Below, piece after piece: positions 1 to 11,650 of a stretch of 64,000 nucleotides of DNA (the first letter of the stretch is position 1; each line of letters starts with the position of its first letter). Where the stretch lies: assembly GCA_050084985.1 (NCBI GenBank), contig JBITNC010000001.1:12896001-12960000 (forward strand), in the 5' to 3' direction. Source of the DNA: Nageia nagi (Eukaryota; Pinophyta). The notes under the pieces are model-generated. The model was not told the DNA's origin. It did not search any database and saw nothing but the letters and a program-made list of their open reading frames with translations. Both the position numbers and the translations under genes were made by a program.

Positions 1-182
1 AGGGATTCATTTGATCTTTTATGATTTCTATAGTTACTTTAGGGATTCAAATTTTTAGAGATTTGTTTTAGCTCTAAAGTTTCCATAGTTAGTTTAGGGA
101 TTTGAATTTTAAAGATTTAATTTAGCTTTTAAGGTTTATATAGTTATTCTAGAGATTCATATTTTTAGAGATACATGTTAGT
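1..182. repeat. Degenerate tandem repeat, about 56-bp unit, three copies
   Basis: Three successive diverged units share 'atagtta', then 'tttagggatt', then 'ttttagagatt', then 'tttagct' (starting near 28, 86 and 141). The array may continue left of the window. No coding potential was seen. 183-592 is AT-rich sequence in which I recognise nothing. Confidence 0.65.
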
Positions 183-810
183 TTTTTTTATATTTTATTA
201 ATAATTAAATTTTGTATTAATAAAAAAAGTGAAGTTTATGAGGGAATTCACAAACCTTTACAAAACAATAGTCTAGGAATAATAGCTTAGTTCTAGATGC
301 TACATTCTTCTTACTATTGTTACTTCTATTGACCAACCTTTACTTATATTAAACATATACCAAACTAGTAACGTGAGAAAAAAGCAACATTTATACTATG
401 CACTCATTATCTTTTTGAGAATCAACTACCCCTTCAAAAATAAGTGTGTGGATACTAACCCTTTAACAAGCTAAAGATTGCAAAACAAAAGATAATTTTC
501 CTAGCCCTATAAAATCACTCATTCCTATGTAGCCATACTTGTAGAACCAAGTGTAATTCCTCCAAAGAAGGATTTCTTCCAATCATAGGTTCTTGCCCAC
601 CTCCTCCTACTTTTTGCTTCTAGCCCCTTGTCTTAGTATTGCCTCTTCCAACATCTCCTTGTGTAATTTTGGGCTTTTAGCTTTCTTAAACCTTGCTAAG
701 GCTTCTATATCTATAATTTCTGATGTCTCTAGCTTTAAGTACTTACATGGTTTTCCTTGGGTTCATTCTTCTAGATGTATTACACTTCTTTGAGTCTTCT
801 TCATCACTTT

Positions 811-2900
811 CTAATTCTCTTCTAACTTAGGGATCCTTGACTTGAGGACCTGATTTATCTTTCTTATCTTATATTGGCTAGGGAGATTATGCTCTTCCAA
901 GTCTACTACCTCAAAACCAAGGAACTCTGGTACATTCTTCTCTAAAGACTCTTTCTTATGTGTGATCTTCTCACTTTTTTGGGTAGCTAGTCCTCTCAAT
1001 CTTTGAGACCTTCTCATGTTCCTTACTAGATGGGCTTCCTTTATCACCTATTGGCTATTAGAACTACTATGTTGTTATGTGATTTTTGGTCTAGATTATC
1101 CATCACTCTGACTATTGCAATCTCCTTGTATTCTCTTTTTACTCCCCTTCACTAATGAGAAGCTACACTCCTCATACATGTAGAGGAGTGTAATTCCATT
1201 GAATATCCTCCATGGGGTTCTCCTTGGAGTTACTGGTAATTAGGATTAGGAGAAATCCACCTCTACTTGGGGGTTCTAAACATGTTGAGACTTTAGGAAT
1301 CACCTCACAACCTTCTTGGAACTTTTATTCCCTCTTTACTTTTGGTCCTACGTCTATGTATTCTCCTACTCCTTCTAACCCCTCCTCACTTGATGGTTCC
1401 TTCTCCAACATTAGCTTTCTCTTAAGGAAGCTAATTATTCTTGGTGCTTCCTATTCCAATGGCTCCAATATTGGGCTGAATTTTCTTTAAACCAAATCCT
1501 TCACTTTGATTTTCTCTTTCCCCTTATGTTTACATAAAACTTTCTTTCATTTAGGGCATGTAGTTTCCTTTCATTTATTGTTCTTTTCTTTCTTATCCCT
1601 CCTTTTGTACCCCATTTGGCCCAAATGATCATAAGGGTATCAGCTTCTTTCACCTCCTCTTGGAATTCACTTTATGAGTACTCATATTTAGTTGAGATGC
1701 TTTGTGAGGATTCATCTTTAGTTTCTTTGTTGGAGGAGGTTTTATCTTCAATCAATTTCTTCCTTGTACTAGCCATACTCTCCCACCTACTTCTATTCAT
1801 GTAGTGGCTAGTTTTGGGGAATTATTCATTTTGTTTTAATCCCATATTCTTCCCCTATTCTCATTCTTTATCAATAGATATCCTCTTAGGTTCAAAAAAT
1901 TTTCCACATACAATTACTCTTACCCTAGGAATTCTCTTTAGAGCCAAAGAAATGGCTTTGTCTACAACTAACTTTATGATTGCTCCATGCAAAGGCAATG
2001 GAGCTCTCTTTTGTTTTACTTTTTCAACAAAAATAGCTAATGAATTGAATATGAAAAAGGGAAAATTTACTTTATCTATTTATAGGAAGATGAAATGGTT
2101 CAAGAGTTAGAAATGTGATGCCAAGAGGACTTTGTATCTTTCCTCTAATGTGACATACTTAATTAGAACTAAAGCAACATCATCCCATAGTTTGGGGATG
2201 GATTCCCTCACCACCCTTGTTTGGTACTTCTCAATGTCCTTAGAATTTATCACCTTTTACAAAAACTATTCTTGGCATCTGGTTTATTAATTTTACCTTC
2301 TCTTCTTGTCTTAATCCCTTCATTGGGCAAGAATATGGCCTCTACAATTGATTCAAGACTTAACACTACTTCTCTCTCATTCACTAAACAATTTTCATTA
2401 TCCCAAGTCCTAGCCACATCTAGGGACATCTTTTCATCATGCACTCTGCATGCATTGATAAATACCTCTAGCTCTCCTTCATATATGATATTCCATATGA
2501 GTAGATTAATTTTCACTTCATCTGGAGATGAAGGTTCAACCTTACCAAGTCACCCCCCATCTCCACTACTTGTGCCTCCCTGATTCTTTCCTCTATTGCT
2601 ACGAATTGGATCCTTTATAGCTCTCATTGGATAATAATTTTTCAACAAGGCAATAGGTCTTTGCCTTCTCATTGACTTTAGAAATAATGGCTTTTCCTTA
2701 CTCTAACTATTTCATGCACTTCACTCACAACAACGATAGTTCTAGGCTCCAAGGTGACATTCAAATATCTTTCCAATCTGATAGGTCAAGGACTCTACTA
2801 ATCTACTTAGGAGTCTTATGTGAAGGCATCCCTTTCCACATAATCCACTTCCTAGAGGGGAAATCTCCTCTAGTTAGGGGATCAAATTTGGCAAAAACTA
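811..2900 (-). pseudogene. Degenerate reading frame of unknown, repeat-derived protein
   Basis: Read on the minus strand, this stretch yields protein-like pieces in more than one frame: about 2516-2250 (contains VARTWDNENC and EAIFLPNEGIKTRREGK), about 2100-1870 (contains LHGAIIKLVVDKAISLALKR), about 1460-1200 (charged, contains KRKLMLEKEPSSEEG) and 1047-811 (begins MIKEAHLVRNMRRSQRLRG). The amino-acid composition is balanced, unlike the surrounding AT-rich DNA, but frameshifts and stops separate the pieces. I recognise no enzyme motif. The 'sequence-specific residue, FLPNEGI' style resembles gag-like or plant-mobile-domain ORFs of plant transposons; that is inference only. Plus-strand ORFs here are taken to be shadows of this frame. 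Confidence 0.4.
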
Positions 2901-3796
2901 GTTAAATGGATAAGAGATTGAATGGCACTAATACACATGATGGTATCAACCCTTTTGGTTTCTAGCATAGTCCACACAAGAGGGAAAATCCTCAAAAATG
3001 TGAGATATATTTTCATAATTAACATGTCATCAAGGTAATGGGTTTTTTATGTTATGTTAACCTCTAAAATATCTCATTGGCTTATTTTTTCAATTTCAGA
3101 AAAGTACCTATGTTTCTTCTCCAACCTCCTCCCTAATTCATTATCAATTGGCTTATTTTAGCTTTTAAGTTTCAATATTTTTCTAATTTAGATGAAATAT
3201 TATAATTTTAAATAGTCATTTATAATATTTTGATATTTTTTCAATTTTAAAATTTTGATTATAAAATTATGGCTAATATGGTCATTTTTGGCTTCAAAGA
3301 GGAGAATTAAATTTTAACATTTTAATTAATGCTAATTTTTTGGCAAACTAATCTATAAAAAATATTTGTATAAAATTATGGCAACTTGGAACTAATTTTT
3401 ACCCTCCAAATTCAAAAAATACAAATTCTATAAATCCTAATATTCTCTTATAAGAGAAGATTTGTGGCTAAAAAAACCTTGCTTTCTTGAAGTAAACCTA
3501 TCAAACTAACATCTGAGATGGATTCATGCTTATTTTATGTATTTCACAAGGGTTAGGCCTAACCTTAATAATGATTAAGTTCCACAATAAGCTAGAGATA
3601 AATACTAATAGTTGAATTAAAGAAAGAATGAAAAATATCCATTTATTACCTAAACTAGAAGAACTAGTAATGGATATAAGAAGAGTATTACAAAATCTAG
3701 CCATAATAACTAACAAGGGATCCAAAAAAATCCAAAATCAACATCAATGTTGATATTGAATAGGAAATCAAGATTGATATTTACTTTTTCTATTTT
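2901..3796. other. AT-rich stretch without recognisable feature
   Basis: Homopolymer-rich, AT-rich sequence with only short, low-complexity ORFs. No LTR ends, coding motif or tandem array was recognised. Confidence 0.5.
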
Positions 3797-4230
3797 AGGT
3801 ACCCTTAGAATTAAATCTAAGTGTAACTAATAAACATATAATATTTAAGTATGTATTATCCTAGTTATTTACCTTGAGTAAATATACAAAATAATAGAAA
3901 TAATAGGAATTAACTCAAATAAATATAGCAATAAAATAATGTGAATAGGGTTTATTGAATCAAGCTAATAAAATAAAAGCACATGCTAAAGATATGGAAT
4001 CAAGTGTAAGATAAATACCTATAAATCCTTACTTATAATAGAGGTGGTTATATGCAAATTGATCTTATCAATGAATATTGACCTTAAATGTGTGAACTCC
4101 AAAAATAATAAATATAAGAAGATCAACATAAATGCCTATGGTAGTGTGGGAACTAGGTCATGAAATAGTAGCATGGGTATGAACGAGAGTGAAGATGCTA
4201 GGGTTTGTGCTAAGTAGGATTTGCCACAAA
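3797..4230. repeat. Direct repeat, copy 1 (about 430 bp)
   Basis: This block matches 4625-5046 in order over its whole length. Shared landmarks include 'attatcctagttatttacctt', 'aataggaattaactcaa', 'ggtttattgaatcaag' and 'ggaactaggtcatgaa', ending in 'gatgctagggttt'. There are scattered substitutions and small gaps, so the duplication is old. It may be a pair of LTRs or a duplicated piece of an unknown repeat; no TG...CA ends could be fixed. 4231-4624 between the copies is non-coding. Confidence 0.7.
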
Positions 4231-4624
4231 GGATAGAGGAATAAAAAATTATTAACAAGTCAAGCCAAGCATATAATTATGAATGATGGATGATAGATAT
4301 TACTCAAGTGATAACAATATTCCAATCTCAATAGATGGTGTTGAGAAAAACCTAAAATTAACTACCAACTATCAAGATGAAATATTATTACTTTCCATAT
4401 GATTATACTTACCTTTATATATATGCAAGATTCCACCATGGCCCTTATAAGAAGGTTAGCATCAATGCTAGTGTACCTAGCATTAAAATATAAATACCAC
4501 ATGAGATATATTTAATAATAAGATAATAACATGAAAAACTATTATTATACTATAATACCTAAGCATAAAAATAAGAATACCACATGAGATATGACCAAAT
4601 TTAGGTGTCAATAGATGAATATGT

Positions 4625-5046
4625 TTTATTTTTTTAGATACCCTAGAATTATATCTAAGTGGAACTAATAAACTTGTAGCATTTAAGTATATATTATCCT
4701 AGTTATTTACCTTGAATAAACATAACAAATAAAATAATAATAGGAATTAACTCAAGTAAATATAGTAGTGAAATAATAGAATTAAGGTTTATTGAATCAA
4801 GATGACAAAACAAAATCATGCACTAAGAGATGGAATCAATTGTAAGATAAATACTTGTAAATATTACCTATAATGGAGCTAATTATATGTAGATTGAGTT
4901 TGTTGAAGAAGTTGAATTTGATGTACAAACCCCATAAATAAAATTAGTAAGAAGATCAATGTGGACACTATGGTATCCCAGGAACTAGGTCATGAAGCAA
5001 CAATGTAGGTGCACATGGGAGTGTGGATGCTAGGGTTTTTTTCAAG
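4625..5046. repeat. Direct repeat, copy 2, cut by copia LTR
   Basis: Second copy of the 3797-4230 block. It stops at 'gctagggtttttttcaag', exactly where the copia LTR at 5047 begins, so the LTR inserted into this copy. The matching copy 1 continues past the equivalent point without an LTR. Confidence 0.65.
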
Positions 5047-5571
5047 TGAAGGAAAGAAGGCTCCTTCATCAAGATCACCTTAAGGTATCCTCCTTTTTAC
5101 CATAATAGAACTTCTAGTATAAGAACACAAACACACCCACATTCATCCACAAAGTGATACAAGAAATTATAGTGGTTCCTCTCAAGGTGAGAGTACTCTA
5201 CTTTGAATCTAGAGCTCTTTTATTTCACAATAATTATAATGCTCTCTCATAACCTATCCTTTAAATAAGAGCATAACTTTACCTCTTTCAAGTGTTACAA
5301 ATCCATGAGAGGAGCCTCCTATTTTTAGCACCAAACTCCCTCATGGGCTCAATTTTTTACCCAAGGGATAATCTCAAAATCTAATGGACAAGTATACCAT
5401 TTTTAACCAAGGGACAAACTTCCCATACAAGTGGATGAGGGTACAATAAGTTGCATTTATTTTAATTACGTAAATACTAAAAGGTATTTATAAATATTTT
5501 TAAGTATTTATGTAAATTAATCTAAGTGAATTAAAATTTAGATACCTACTAATGCATTACAAATTTTAACA
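5047..5571 (-). mobile_element. Copia G: 3' LTR, minus orientation
   Basis: Starts TGAAGG and ends TTTTAACA, the same terminal sequences (in this orientation) as the copia A LTRs at 45616-46104 and 53804-54291. Internal similarity includes 'gtggttcctc' and the terminal 'cattacaaatt' segment. It is followed by a polypurine tract read on the minus strand (5572-5581) and then by copia 3' untranslated and RNase H sequence, so it is the 3' LTR of a minus-strand element. No 5' LTR partner was found nearby; the element is truncated. Confidence 0.75.
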
Positions 5572-6228
5572 CTCCTCTTTAATGCAATATAGGGTAAAGA
5601 GTAGAGAAGATAGAGAGAGCTTTACATTTTGGGAAGTAATATATCCTAAAAAAGGATCAAATACTTATAATACAATAATAATAAACCATAAATGGTTTCA
5701 ATGTACAAGAATTAGTTTTCAATAATAAGTTGATAAGATGAGCCTACATACACGAAGTAAGTAAGTTATTTTCAAGAAGAAACCTGCAAGCTACGAGCAT
5801 CTCATAAATAATATCAGTTAGATGTATCATATAACATTCATATCAAAATAAGATAAATGAATCAAATAATTTCATTCATTCACTGATCAATTGATGCACT
5901 ATAAATCATCATAAGTTGTCAAGCAAACTCATAGTCACCTACTATATTAAAATACATGTGTTAATCATTAATATCAAAAAATAGGACATATATCCAGTAA
6001 TGCACATACTAGTTTCTCACACATAGATAACTAAATAGTGCAAGAAGTGTACAAACAAGTTTATCACATGTGGATGAATAAACAATGCCAACATGTATAT
6101 ACTAGTTCCTCACACATGGAGAACCATATACAAAAAGTACAAAAGGATCAACACTATATAGCTAAAAAATCCTCATAGGGGTAAAGTTGTCATCACAATA
6201 AAAAAATTATTTAAAATCTACTACCCCT
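5572..6228 (-). other. Copia G polypurine tract and 3' untranslated region
   Basis: Begins with 'ctcctcttta', the complement of a purine-rich plus-strand priming tract next to the LTR. The rest is non-coding. It carries a loosely repeated motif around 'ctcacacat' and 'acaagt' (5990-6130) that recurs in the same position in copia A (46560-46800) and copia B (30570-30860). Confidence 0.6.
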
Positions 6229-6695
6229 TTAGGGAAACTTCACTAGCATGAGAGAACCTTGAAGCTTGCAGAGTTGAGTGTTTGAAAAGGGCTTGGTGAA
6301 TAAATTTATGGAGTTTTTATTTGATGGAAAGTATTGAAGCTGTAAGGTGCCATCAAAAACTTTCTCCCTAATGAAATATGCTTGGATTTTGACATATTTT
6401 GATCTCTGATGGAACACATGATTTTTTCCCAAAGCAATGGTTGATTGATTATATGAAGATATTAGAGATGGACCAACCTATTCATACCCAATTTCTTTTA
6501 GAATATACCTAAGCCAAATCGGTTCCTAGGTTGCAACAATCATATCTTTACATTCTTAGTCTATGGTACATAGAGTGACTAGAGGATTTTTCTTGGAAGA
6601 TCAAGAGATAGCACCTCATCCAATATTGAATGTATAAGTAGAAGTGGATTTTATGTCATCTCTATCACCCCCATAGTTAGAATATGAGAACTCTG
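6229..6695 (-). pseudogene. Copia G RNase H C-terminal fragment
   Basis: The minus-strand translation gives the typical end of a Ty1/copia polyprotein: SDYGGDRDD near 6660, then a stretch ending IALGKNHVFHQRSKYVKIQ, then FIREKVFDGTLQLQYFP, then NLFTKPF and LVKFP at the C-terminus. It is homologous to copia A 46856-47330 (HFIREKVLDD, DLFTKPLPKAQF). Stops interrupt the N-terminal half and only the last 67 residues are open. It abuts a plus-strand RNase H fragment at about 6696, so this is the broken end of one copy. Confidence 0.8.
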
Positions 6696-6895
6696 AGAGA
6701 ATAAAACATGTTGAAATTCAAGCACATTTCATTAGGGAGAAAATTCTTGATGGTATCTTGTAGTTTTAGTATTATCCATTGAACAAAAACTTCATTGATT
6801 TGTTCACCAAGACCCTTTCAGGCACTTAGTTTTGCAAGCTTTAGGGGTCTCTTGGGTTGGTGAAGTGTCCTCAAGGGGAAGTGGAATTTTAATTC
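6696..6895 (+). pseudogene. Copia RNase H C-terminal fragment, opposite strand
   Basis: The plus-strand translation gives RIKHVEIQAHFIREKILDG, a stretch with three stops, then IDLFTKTLSGT and GSLGLVKCPQGE: the same polyprotein end as 6229-6695 but in the opposite orientation. The two fragments meet within the RNase H domain near 6696, so copies of one copia family are joined tail to tail here. The fragment is heavily mutated and clearly non-functional. Confidence 0.75.
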
Positions 6896-6904
6896 TTCAT
6901 GTTA

Positions 6905-7053
6905 AAGGAAGGTTATATTTTTTAATAGAGGTAGAATAATTTTTCTTCCTTACTTTATAAAATAGGCCTTGTATTTTTTTTAAATCCTTTATTAAATAAA
7001 GAAAGGGGGACATATTTGTAATAGAATGGAATATCTTTTTTTGAGATAATTTT
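6905..7053 (+). repeat. Copia 3' untranslated region, purine tract and LTR start, copy 1
   Basis: Matches 8688-8840: 'ggttatattttttaatag', 'cttccttac', 'aaaaggcctt'-like, 'taaatcctt', then a purine run ending 'aaagaaaggggga' and 'atttgtaata.aatggaata'. It follows the plus-strand RNase H fragment directly, so it reads as its 3' untranslated region, polypurine tract and first bases of the 3' LTR. 7054-7372 is AT-rich with no recognised feature. Confidence 0.6.
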
Positions 7054-7372
7054 ATTTTCCTTTTCATCTTCTTTAAGATGTAATTTTGACAAAGGCAAAT
7101 GAAGGGTGTTATTAAAGAAAAATCTATCACAAGATCTTGATCTTTCATGAGTTGAATACTTTTTTGGTTTCGATGGTTTAAACATTGATTCCAAAAGTTA
7201 CCTTTAGAATAAATATTTTGAAGCTAGGCACAACTTAGTAAACACTTGATCAATATTTTTTTTTTTAAATATATTTTTTTCCTTATATATAAAAATATAT
7301 GTAAATACAATAATATACATTTTGTTCTATTAATAAAAAAATATAGGTTTTTATTTCTTTTAGAAAGTTATT

Positions 7373-7510
7373 GGGCGGTTCCCCCCGCCACCATAGGTAG
7401 GTGGTTCCCCCTACCACCGCAACTAGGCGGCTCTACCTTGCCACCACAGTTGGGTAGTTTCCTCTACCACCATAGTTGGGTGGCTCCACCTTGTCACCAC
7501 CCTAGGTAGT
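7373..7510. repeat. GC-rich minisatellite, about 30-bp unit
   Basis: Four to five imperfect units of 'gGTGGTTCC..CTACCACC..' alternating with 'a..tTGGGTagg'. The reading frame through it gives PPxLGxSTLPPQLG-type repeats, which I take as a translation of the repeat rather than a gene. It stands out as GC-rich in AT-rich surroundings. Confidence 0.65.
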
Positions 7511-8232
7511 ATCACTTCTCCACCATGCTACCTTCTACCATGCTACTAATGTATACCATGTCTACATCATCATCTGCAATAACATGACTCCTCCTCTCCT
7601 CACCATTGTATAACGAACCACTCCACTTGTTGCAATTTTTTTTCCTACTCATCTTACTTGTTATTAACTATGTGGCCCACTCAAATCCACCTTGACATGC
7701 CCTCCCCTTATGTGTCTACACCTCTTCCCATGAGTCCTTGTACCTCTCTCATATCATGTTATAGAGGCTATGGAAAATGGGTACCTACAGGCTAGGTCAA
7801 AGAGGCTATGACAAATGGAAGTAGATCATATGTAGTTAGGATGGAAATTATTATTGCTAAATGGAATATTGCATGGATCCTCATCCCCTTTCCTTTAACA
7901 TCCTCCCTTTTTGTCTTTCATGATGATTCTAAAGTGTTGAGAGATGCTCCACATCGTGCTACCTCACTGCCTCCACCTCGAACATCCTATTTTTTTCTAA
8001 CTTATGTTCACCCACTACAGAACTGTAGCTTGTCATCCACTGCCCACTCATCATCTCCCTTCTTCTCAATCTCCTACAACCTGCGCTACCTATAATGCAT
8101 GTATAATGCTTTTAAAATATTTTATCCTTTAATTAATGAGGACTATGGAAGGAGGCCACTACTTGCAAGAATAGTAAGTGAAATAATCTCCTTGCCTTAA
8201 TTGTACAAGTGTAGTTGGTAAAATATTTAATG

Positions 8233-8234
<2 letters not shown>
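7511..8234. other. Pyrimidine-rich stretch without recognisable gene
   Basis: C- and T-rich sequence, similar in texture to the leader of copia B (19400-19916 and 24640-24900). The plus ORF at 7808-8095 has no recognisable motif. It may be the remains of a copia leader; not supported beyond composition. Confidence 0.35.
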
Positions 8235-8279
<45 letters not shown>

Positions 8280-8347
8280 GTTCATTCTTTTGAATTTATA
8301 TTTTGGAATTAAATTTCGTGTTTGCATGATTCTCTTCTATTTAAAGT

Positions 8348-8378
<31 letters not shown>

Positions 8379-8440
8379 CATTCTTTCGAATTTATATTTT
8401 GGAATTAGATTTCGTGTTTGTGGGATTCTCTTCTATCAAA
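8235..8440. repeat. Duplicated (TA)n microsatellite plus about 65-bp flank
   Basis: A TA run at 8235-8276 is followed by 'gttcattctttTgaatttatattttggaatt', then 'atttcgtgtttg' and 'gattctcttctat'. A second TA run (8348-8375) is followed by a close copy of the same flank (8376-8440). The whole block is a tandem duplication of about 105 bp whose TA runs have different lengths. Confidence 0.8.
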
Positions 8441-8492
8441 GTTACCATCACAATAGTTGCAAACCATCGACTAGATTTAACATATCAACATG

Positions 8493-8688
8493 CATGTGAA
8501 GGGGGAGAGTTTTGAACTTAGTACCTCTTTTTTTTCCACTTGGGAGGTTTAATACCCACTTGCTCTCCAACTCCCCTCACATGATTTGATCATGTGAAGG
8601 GGGAGATTTTTGAACCTAGTACCTCTTTTTTTTCCACTTGGGAGGTTTAACACCCACTTGCTCTCCAACTCCCCTCACATGATTTGAT
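8493..8688 (-). repeat. Tandem dimer of a 98-bp tRNA-like (SINE-like) unit
   Basis: Two adjacent units, 8493-8590 and 8591-8688, differ at only a few positions. Read on the minus strand, each contains an A-box-like 'ttggagagcaagtggg' followed about 45 bp later by a B-box-like 'aggttcaaaaatct' (8604-8617 in the second unit), then 'ccccctt'. That spacing fits the head of a tRNA-derived SINE. No tRNA cloverleaf was confirmed and no A- or T-rich tail was found. Confidence 0.5.
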
Positions 8689-8840
8689 GGGAGGTTATAT
8701 TTTTTAATAGAGGTAGAATTTTTTTTTCTTCCTTACATTATAAAAAAGGCCTTATATTTTGTTTAAATCCTTTCTTAAATAAAAAAAAAGGGGAGATGTT
8801 TGTAATATAATGGAATATCATTATTTTTAGATGATTTTTC
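8688..8840 (+). repeat. Copia 3' untranslated region, purine tract and LTR start, copy 2
   Basis: Second copy of the 6905-7053 segment, including the purine tract 'aaaaaaaaaggggaga' before 'tgtttgtaata'. The upstream RNase H part is missing here. 8841-9119 is AT-rich and not identified. Confidence 0.6.
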
Positions 8841-9119
8841 TATAAGATGAATTTTTTTCCCCTTGGAAATTAAATTTTTTTCTAGTGTTTATAAAAAAAG
8901 GGATGAGAATTCTATATTTTTCTTCTTCTTAAAAAAAGGGTAATGAAAGAAATTTTTTGACAAATATGTTACTCCTTGATCTAACTAAAAAAAAAATGGA
9001 AATAGTATTTTCATGATGTCTTCTAAGAATAGGAAAGTAAGGCATCCTATTGCAAGAATGAAGACTCTTGACAAGAAGATGAACAAGCTTTGGAAGAAGG
9101 AAAAGAAAAAAGAATTCAA

Positions 9120-9310
9120 ACTCCACTCCCCTTTGAGGACAACTTCACCAGCTTGAGAGACCCTCAAAGCTTACTAAACTAAGTGTCTGAAAGGGGCTTG
9201 GTGAAAAAAATAGTGAAGTTTTTATTTGATGGACAATATTGAAGTTGTAAGGTGCCATCTAGGACTTTCTCCCTTATGAAATGTGCTTGGATTTTGATAT
9301 ATTTTATTCT
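9120..9310 (-). pseudogene. Copia RNase H C-terminal fragment
   Basis: The minus-strand reading gives the copia polyprotein end, with 'LRVSQAGEVVLKGE' after the 'HQAPFRHLV' equivalent of the FTKPLP..QF segment. The DNA matches copia A at 46860-47040: 'ggacaacttcaccagcttgagaga' corresponds to 'gggcaacttcactaacccaagaga', and 'gaaaggggcttggtga' is shared. It is a truncated, frameshifted fragment. Confidence 0.7.
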
Positions 9311-10740
9311 CAAACTATTAAGTGGTACCCATGCCAAAGTGTACAATTGAGTTAGAATCCAAGCAAAAATGCACTAGAAATAAGGTACAATTGAGTGACA
9401 TGGAGAGGCACACAACATGATACACATGAAAAAAAGAGGTCATATCAATATTTAGAGCAAATGGAACTTGTCTAAATCAATGTGCACATGGAATGGTGTA
9501 GGGTCTTGGTCAACATAACTTGAGGAGTGGTTGATGGATAATATAGGGCCACATGAAAGTAAATGATGATGGAATCTACTCATGAGGAGGATTAGCTTCC
9601 ATATGATGACTCCTCACCACTACATTCCCCCTCTTTATATACATTTCCTATAAAAAAAAGGCCATACAAAAACATGCACTTATCTCATATTTTTAAGTTA
9701 GCGCATTGGAAATACCTTTGGGGACCAAGGTTGGCATTTCAAAAAAAAACTTTTCCTATTAAAGTAAAAATATTTACGATTAAAATTTTTCATTGTCTTT
9801 CAATATATGGTTTTAATTTTTATTTGTCTTTCATCTAAATAATTGTTTACCCCTAAAAGCTAACAAGATAGGGGATAAATGGCTTTTGTTTACACCTAAA
9901 AACTAACAATATAGGGGATAAACACCTTCTATTTATCCTACAAATGAAATGTGTTTAACACCAACCATTAATGAATGCATCAAAGGTGGTTGGTGATATT
10001 CAAAATGCATGCAAAGTGATATGATATCCTCAAAATATGTAATAGGAATAAATGGTTTCTATTTACCCCTATCTTTTTTTAACCCCTAAAAGGGAATAAA
10101 GACCTTATGTTTATCCTTGTAAATAGAAAGCACTTAACATCAACCATTAATAAGAATTATAAGACTAAACATTGAACACATCTATTAAAGGGCATTCACA
10201 CAACTTGAAACTGAATAGGTGTATTTGAAATTTAATATATATATATATATATATATATAATTTTTTTAAAATATTTACTTGTAGAATTTATGATTTGTAA
10301 AAGGAATAAATAGCTAAAATATACTATCAATATAGATTTAAAACCATATTTTACAATTTGAAATCCCAAATGTGGTATGTAGGCCATCAAATCCCAAGAA
10401 AATAGGGATCCACAAAAGCTTTTTAAAGAGGAGTTTTATGGAACATGGACTAAGATTGGAGGCACCTATACTACATTGGGAGTTATGCATCAATTGAGGA
10501 TCATTTTTAGCACATGTGACTAAAGTGGGAGGCATCCACTTTCTAGAAATGTATGCATTCCTTTTGGCTTCTTTCATTAGAAATTTTCATCATTTGATTG
10601 AGGCCACACATTTTGAGGAAGGAGAAGGTATTTTGGGATTTAATATTTATTTATGAGACTTAGCATTTTAAATGTTTTTCATGGAGGCATTATATTTGTA
10701 ATTCAAATAGAGGAATTAAAACACATGAGAAATATGTGTT
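9311..10740. other. Non-coding stretch with short tandem repeats
   Basis: No gene was recognised. It contains a 43-bp tandem duplication (9846-9888 and 9889-9931, starting 'tttacccctaaaa' and 'tttacacctaaaa', with 'ggggataaa') that recurs loosely near 10060-10110, and an (AT)n run at 10235-10259. Confidence 0.55.
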
Positions 10741-11650
10741 AATTTTTAAATAAATATAAACACCTACCAAAGGTGTAAACCACATGTCGTAAAGTCCATT
10801 TGAGACCCTATAAATAAGAGGCTTTTAGCCATTTGCAAAACATCTCTAGATCTAAAAAATCTCTAAGTTAGGAGATCCTCTCTTGGATCCTCCCATGAGG
10901 GGAGTAAGGATACCTCTCTTTAAGCCATCCATCTTTCTTTATGGGTGAGATCATTCCATAGAGGTCATGGAAAACTTAGGATAGGAAAATTAGGAAGAGA
11001 GAATTCCATCGAGTTCATGGAAACTAGGAGAGAAAATTTATGGGAGATATGGATTAAAAAAAATCCTCATAGAGGCAAGTTGTAAAAACTTCCATGAATG
11101 CATTGATAAAGACCTCGTTAGGAGGCACTTGTAATAACACTAAATGGATTTACTTTTTCTTTTATCTAGGTGGAGATTACTTAGTGTGAAGGTGGCAATT
11201 TGTACCAAGAGGTAAGAGAGTGTTATGTGTGGTAGATATGGCATTAGTACACCTTGAATTTGGAGATTGGTGATGGATAGGTCCATGGAGAGATCTATTT
11301 TCCCACATCAAGAGAAGAGAGAGTGAGACTCTTTGTAGTGAGAAACCTAGTGAAAATGAGAGGCTACCTTTTTAGGCATTCCTCATTGCATGACTTCATT
11401 CTCTGTTTGTAAGGCCTTATGAAAATAATAGGTCTAAGTTAATAAGTTTTTCTTTTTGAAATCTTATTATTTCTCATCCATATTTTTGTTTGAGAATTAT
11501 TTGCAAGAACTTGGAGTCCAAGTGTGGAAAATTTGAATTTGGGAGAGTTATAGACCACCAAGGTTTGCGGATCAAACTTGGAAGTAAGATATCATCTATG
11601 AAAACCTAATTCCCACATGATACAATATTTGTAGAAACTTTGACGACTAT
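10741..11650 (+). promoter_or_regulatory. LTR-like or promoter-like block with TATA box
   Basis: A TATA box, 'ctataaataagagg' (about 10811-10824), is followed by a purine-rich transcribed-leader-like sequence with no ORF and by the short repeats 'ttccatagaggtcatggaaa' and 'ttccatcgagttcatggaaa' (10955-11027). The organisation (upstream region, TATA, leader) resembles a plant LTR with its R/U5 part, but no second copy, PBS or TG...CA ends were found in the window. Confidence 0.35.
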
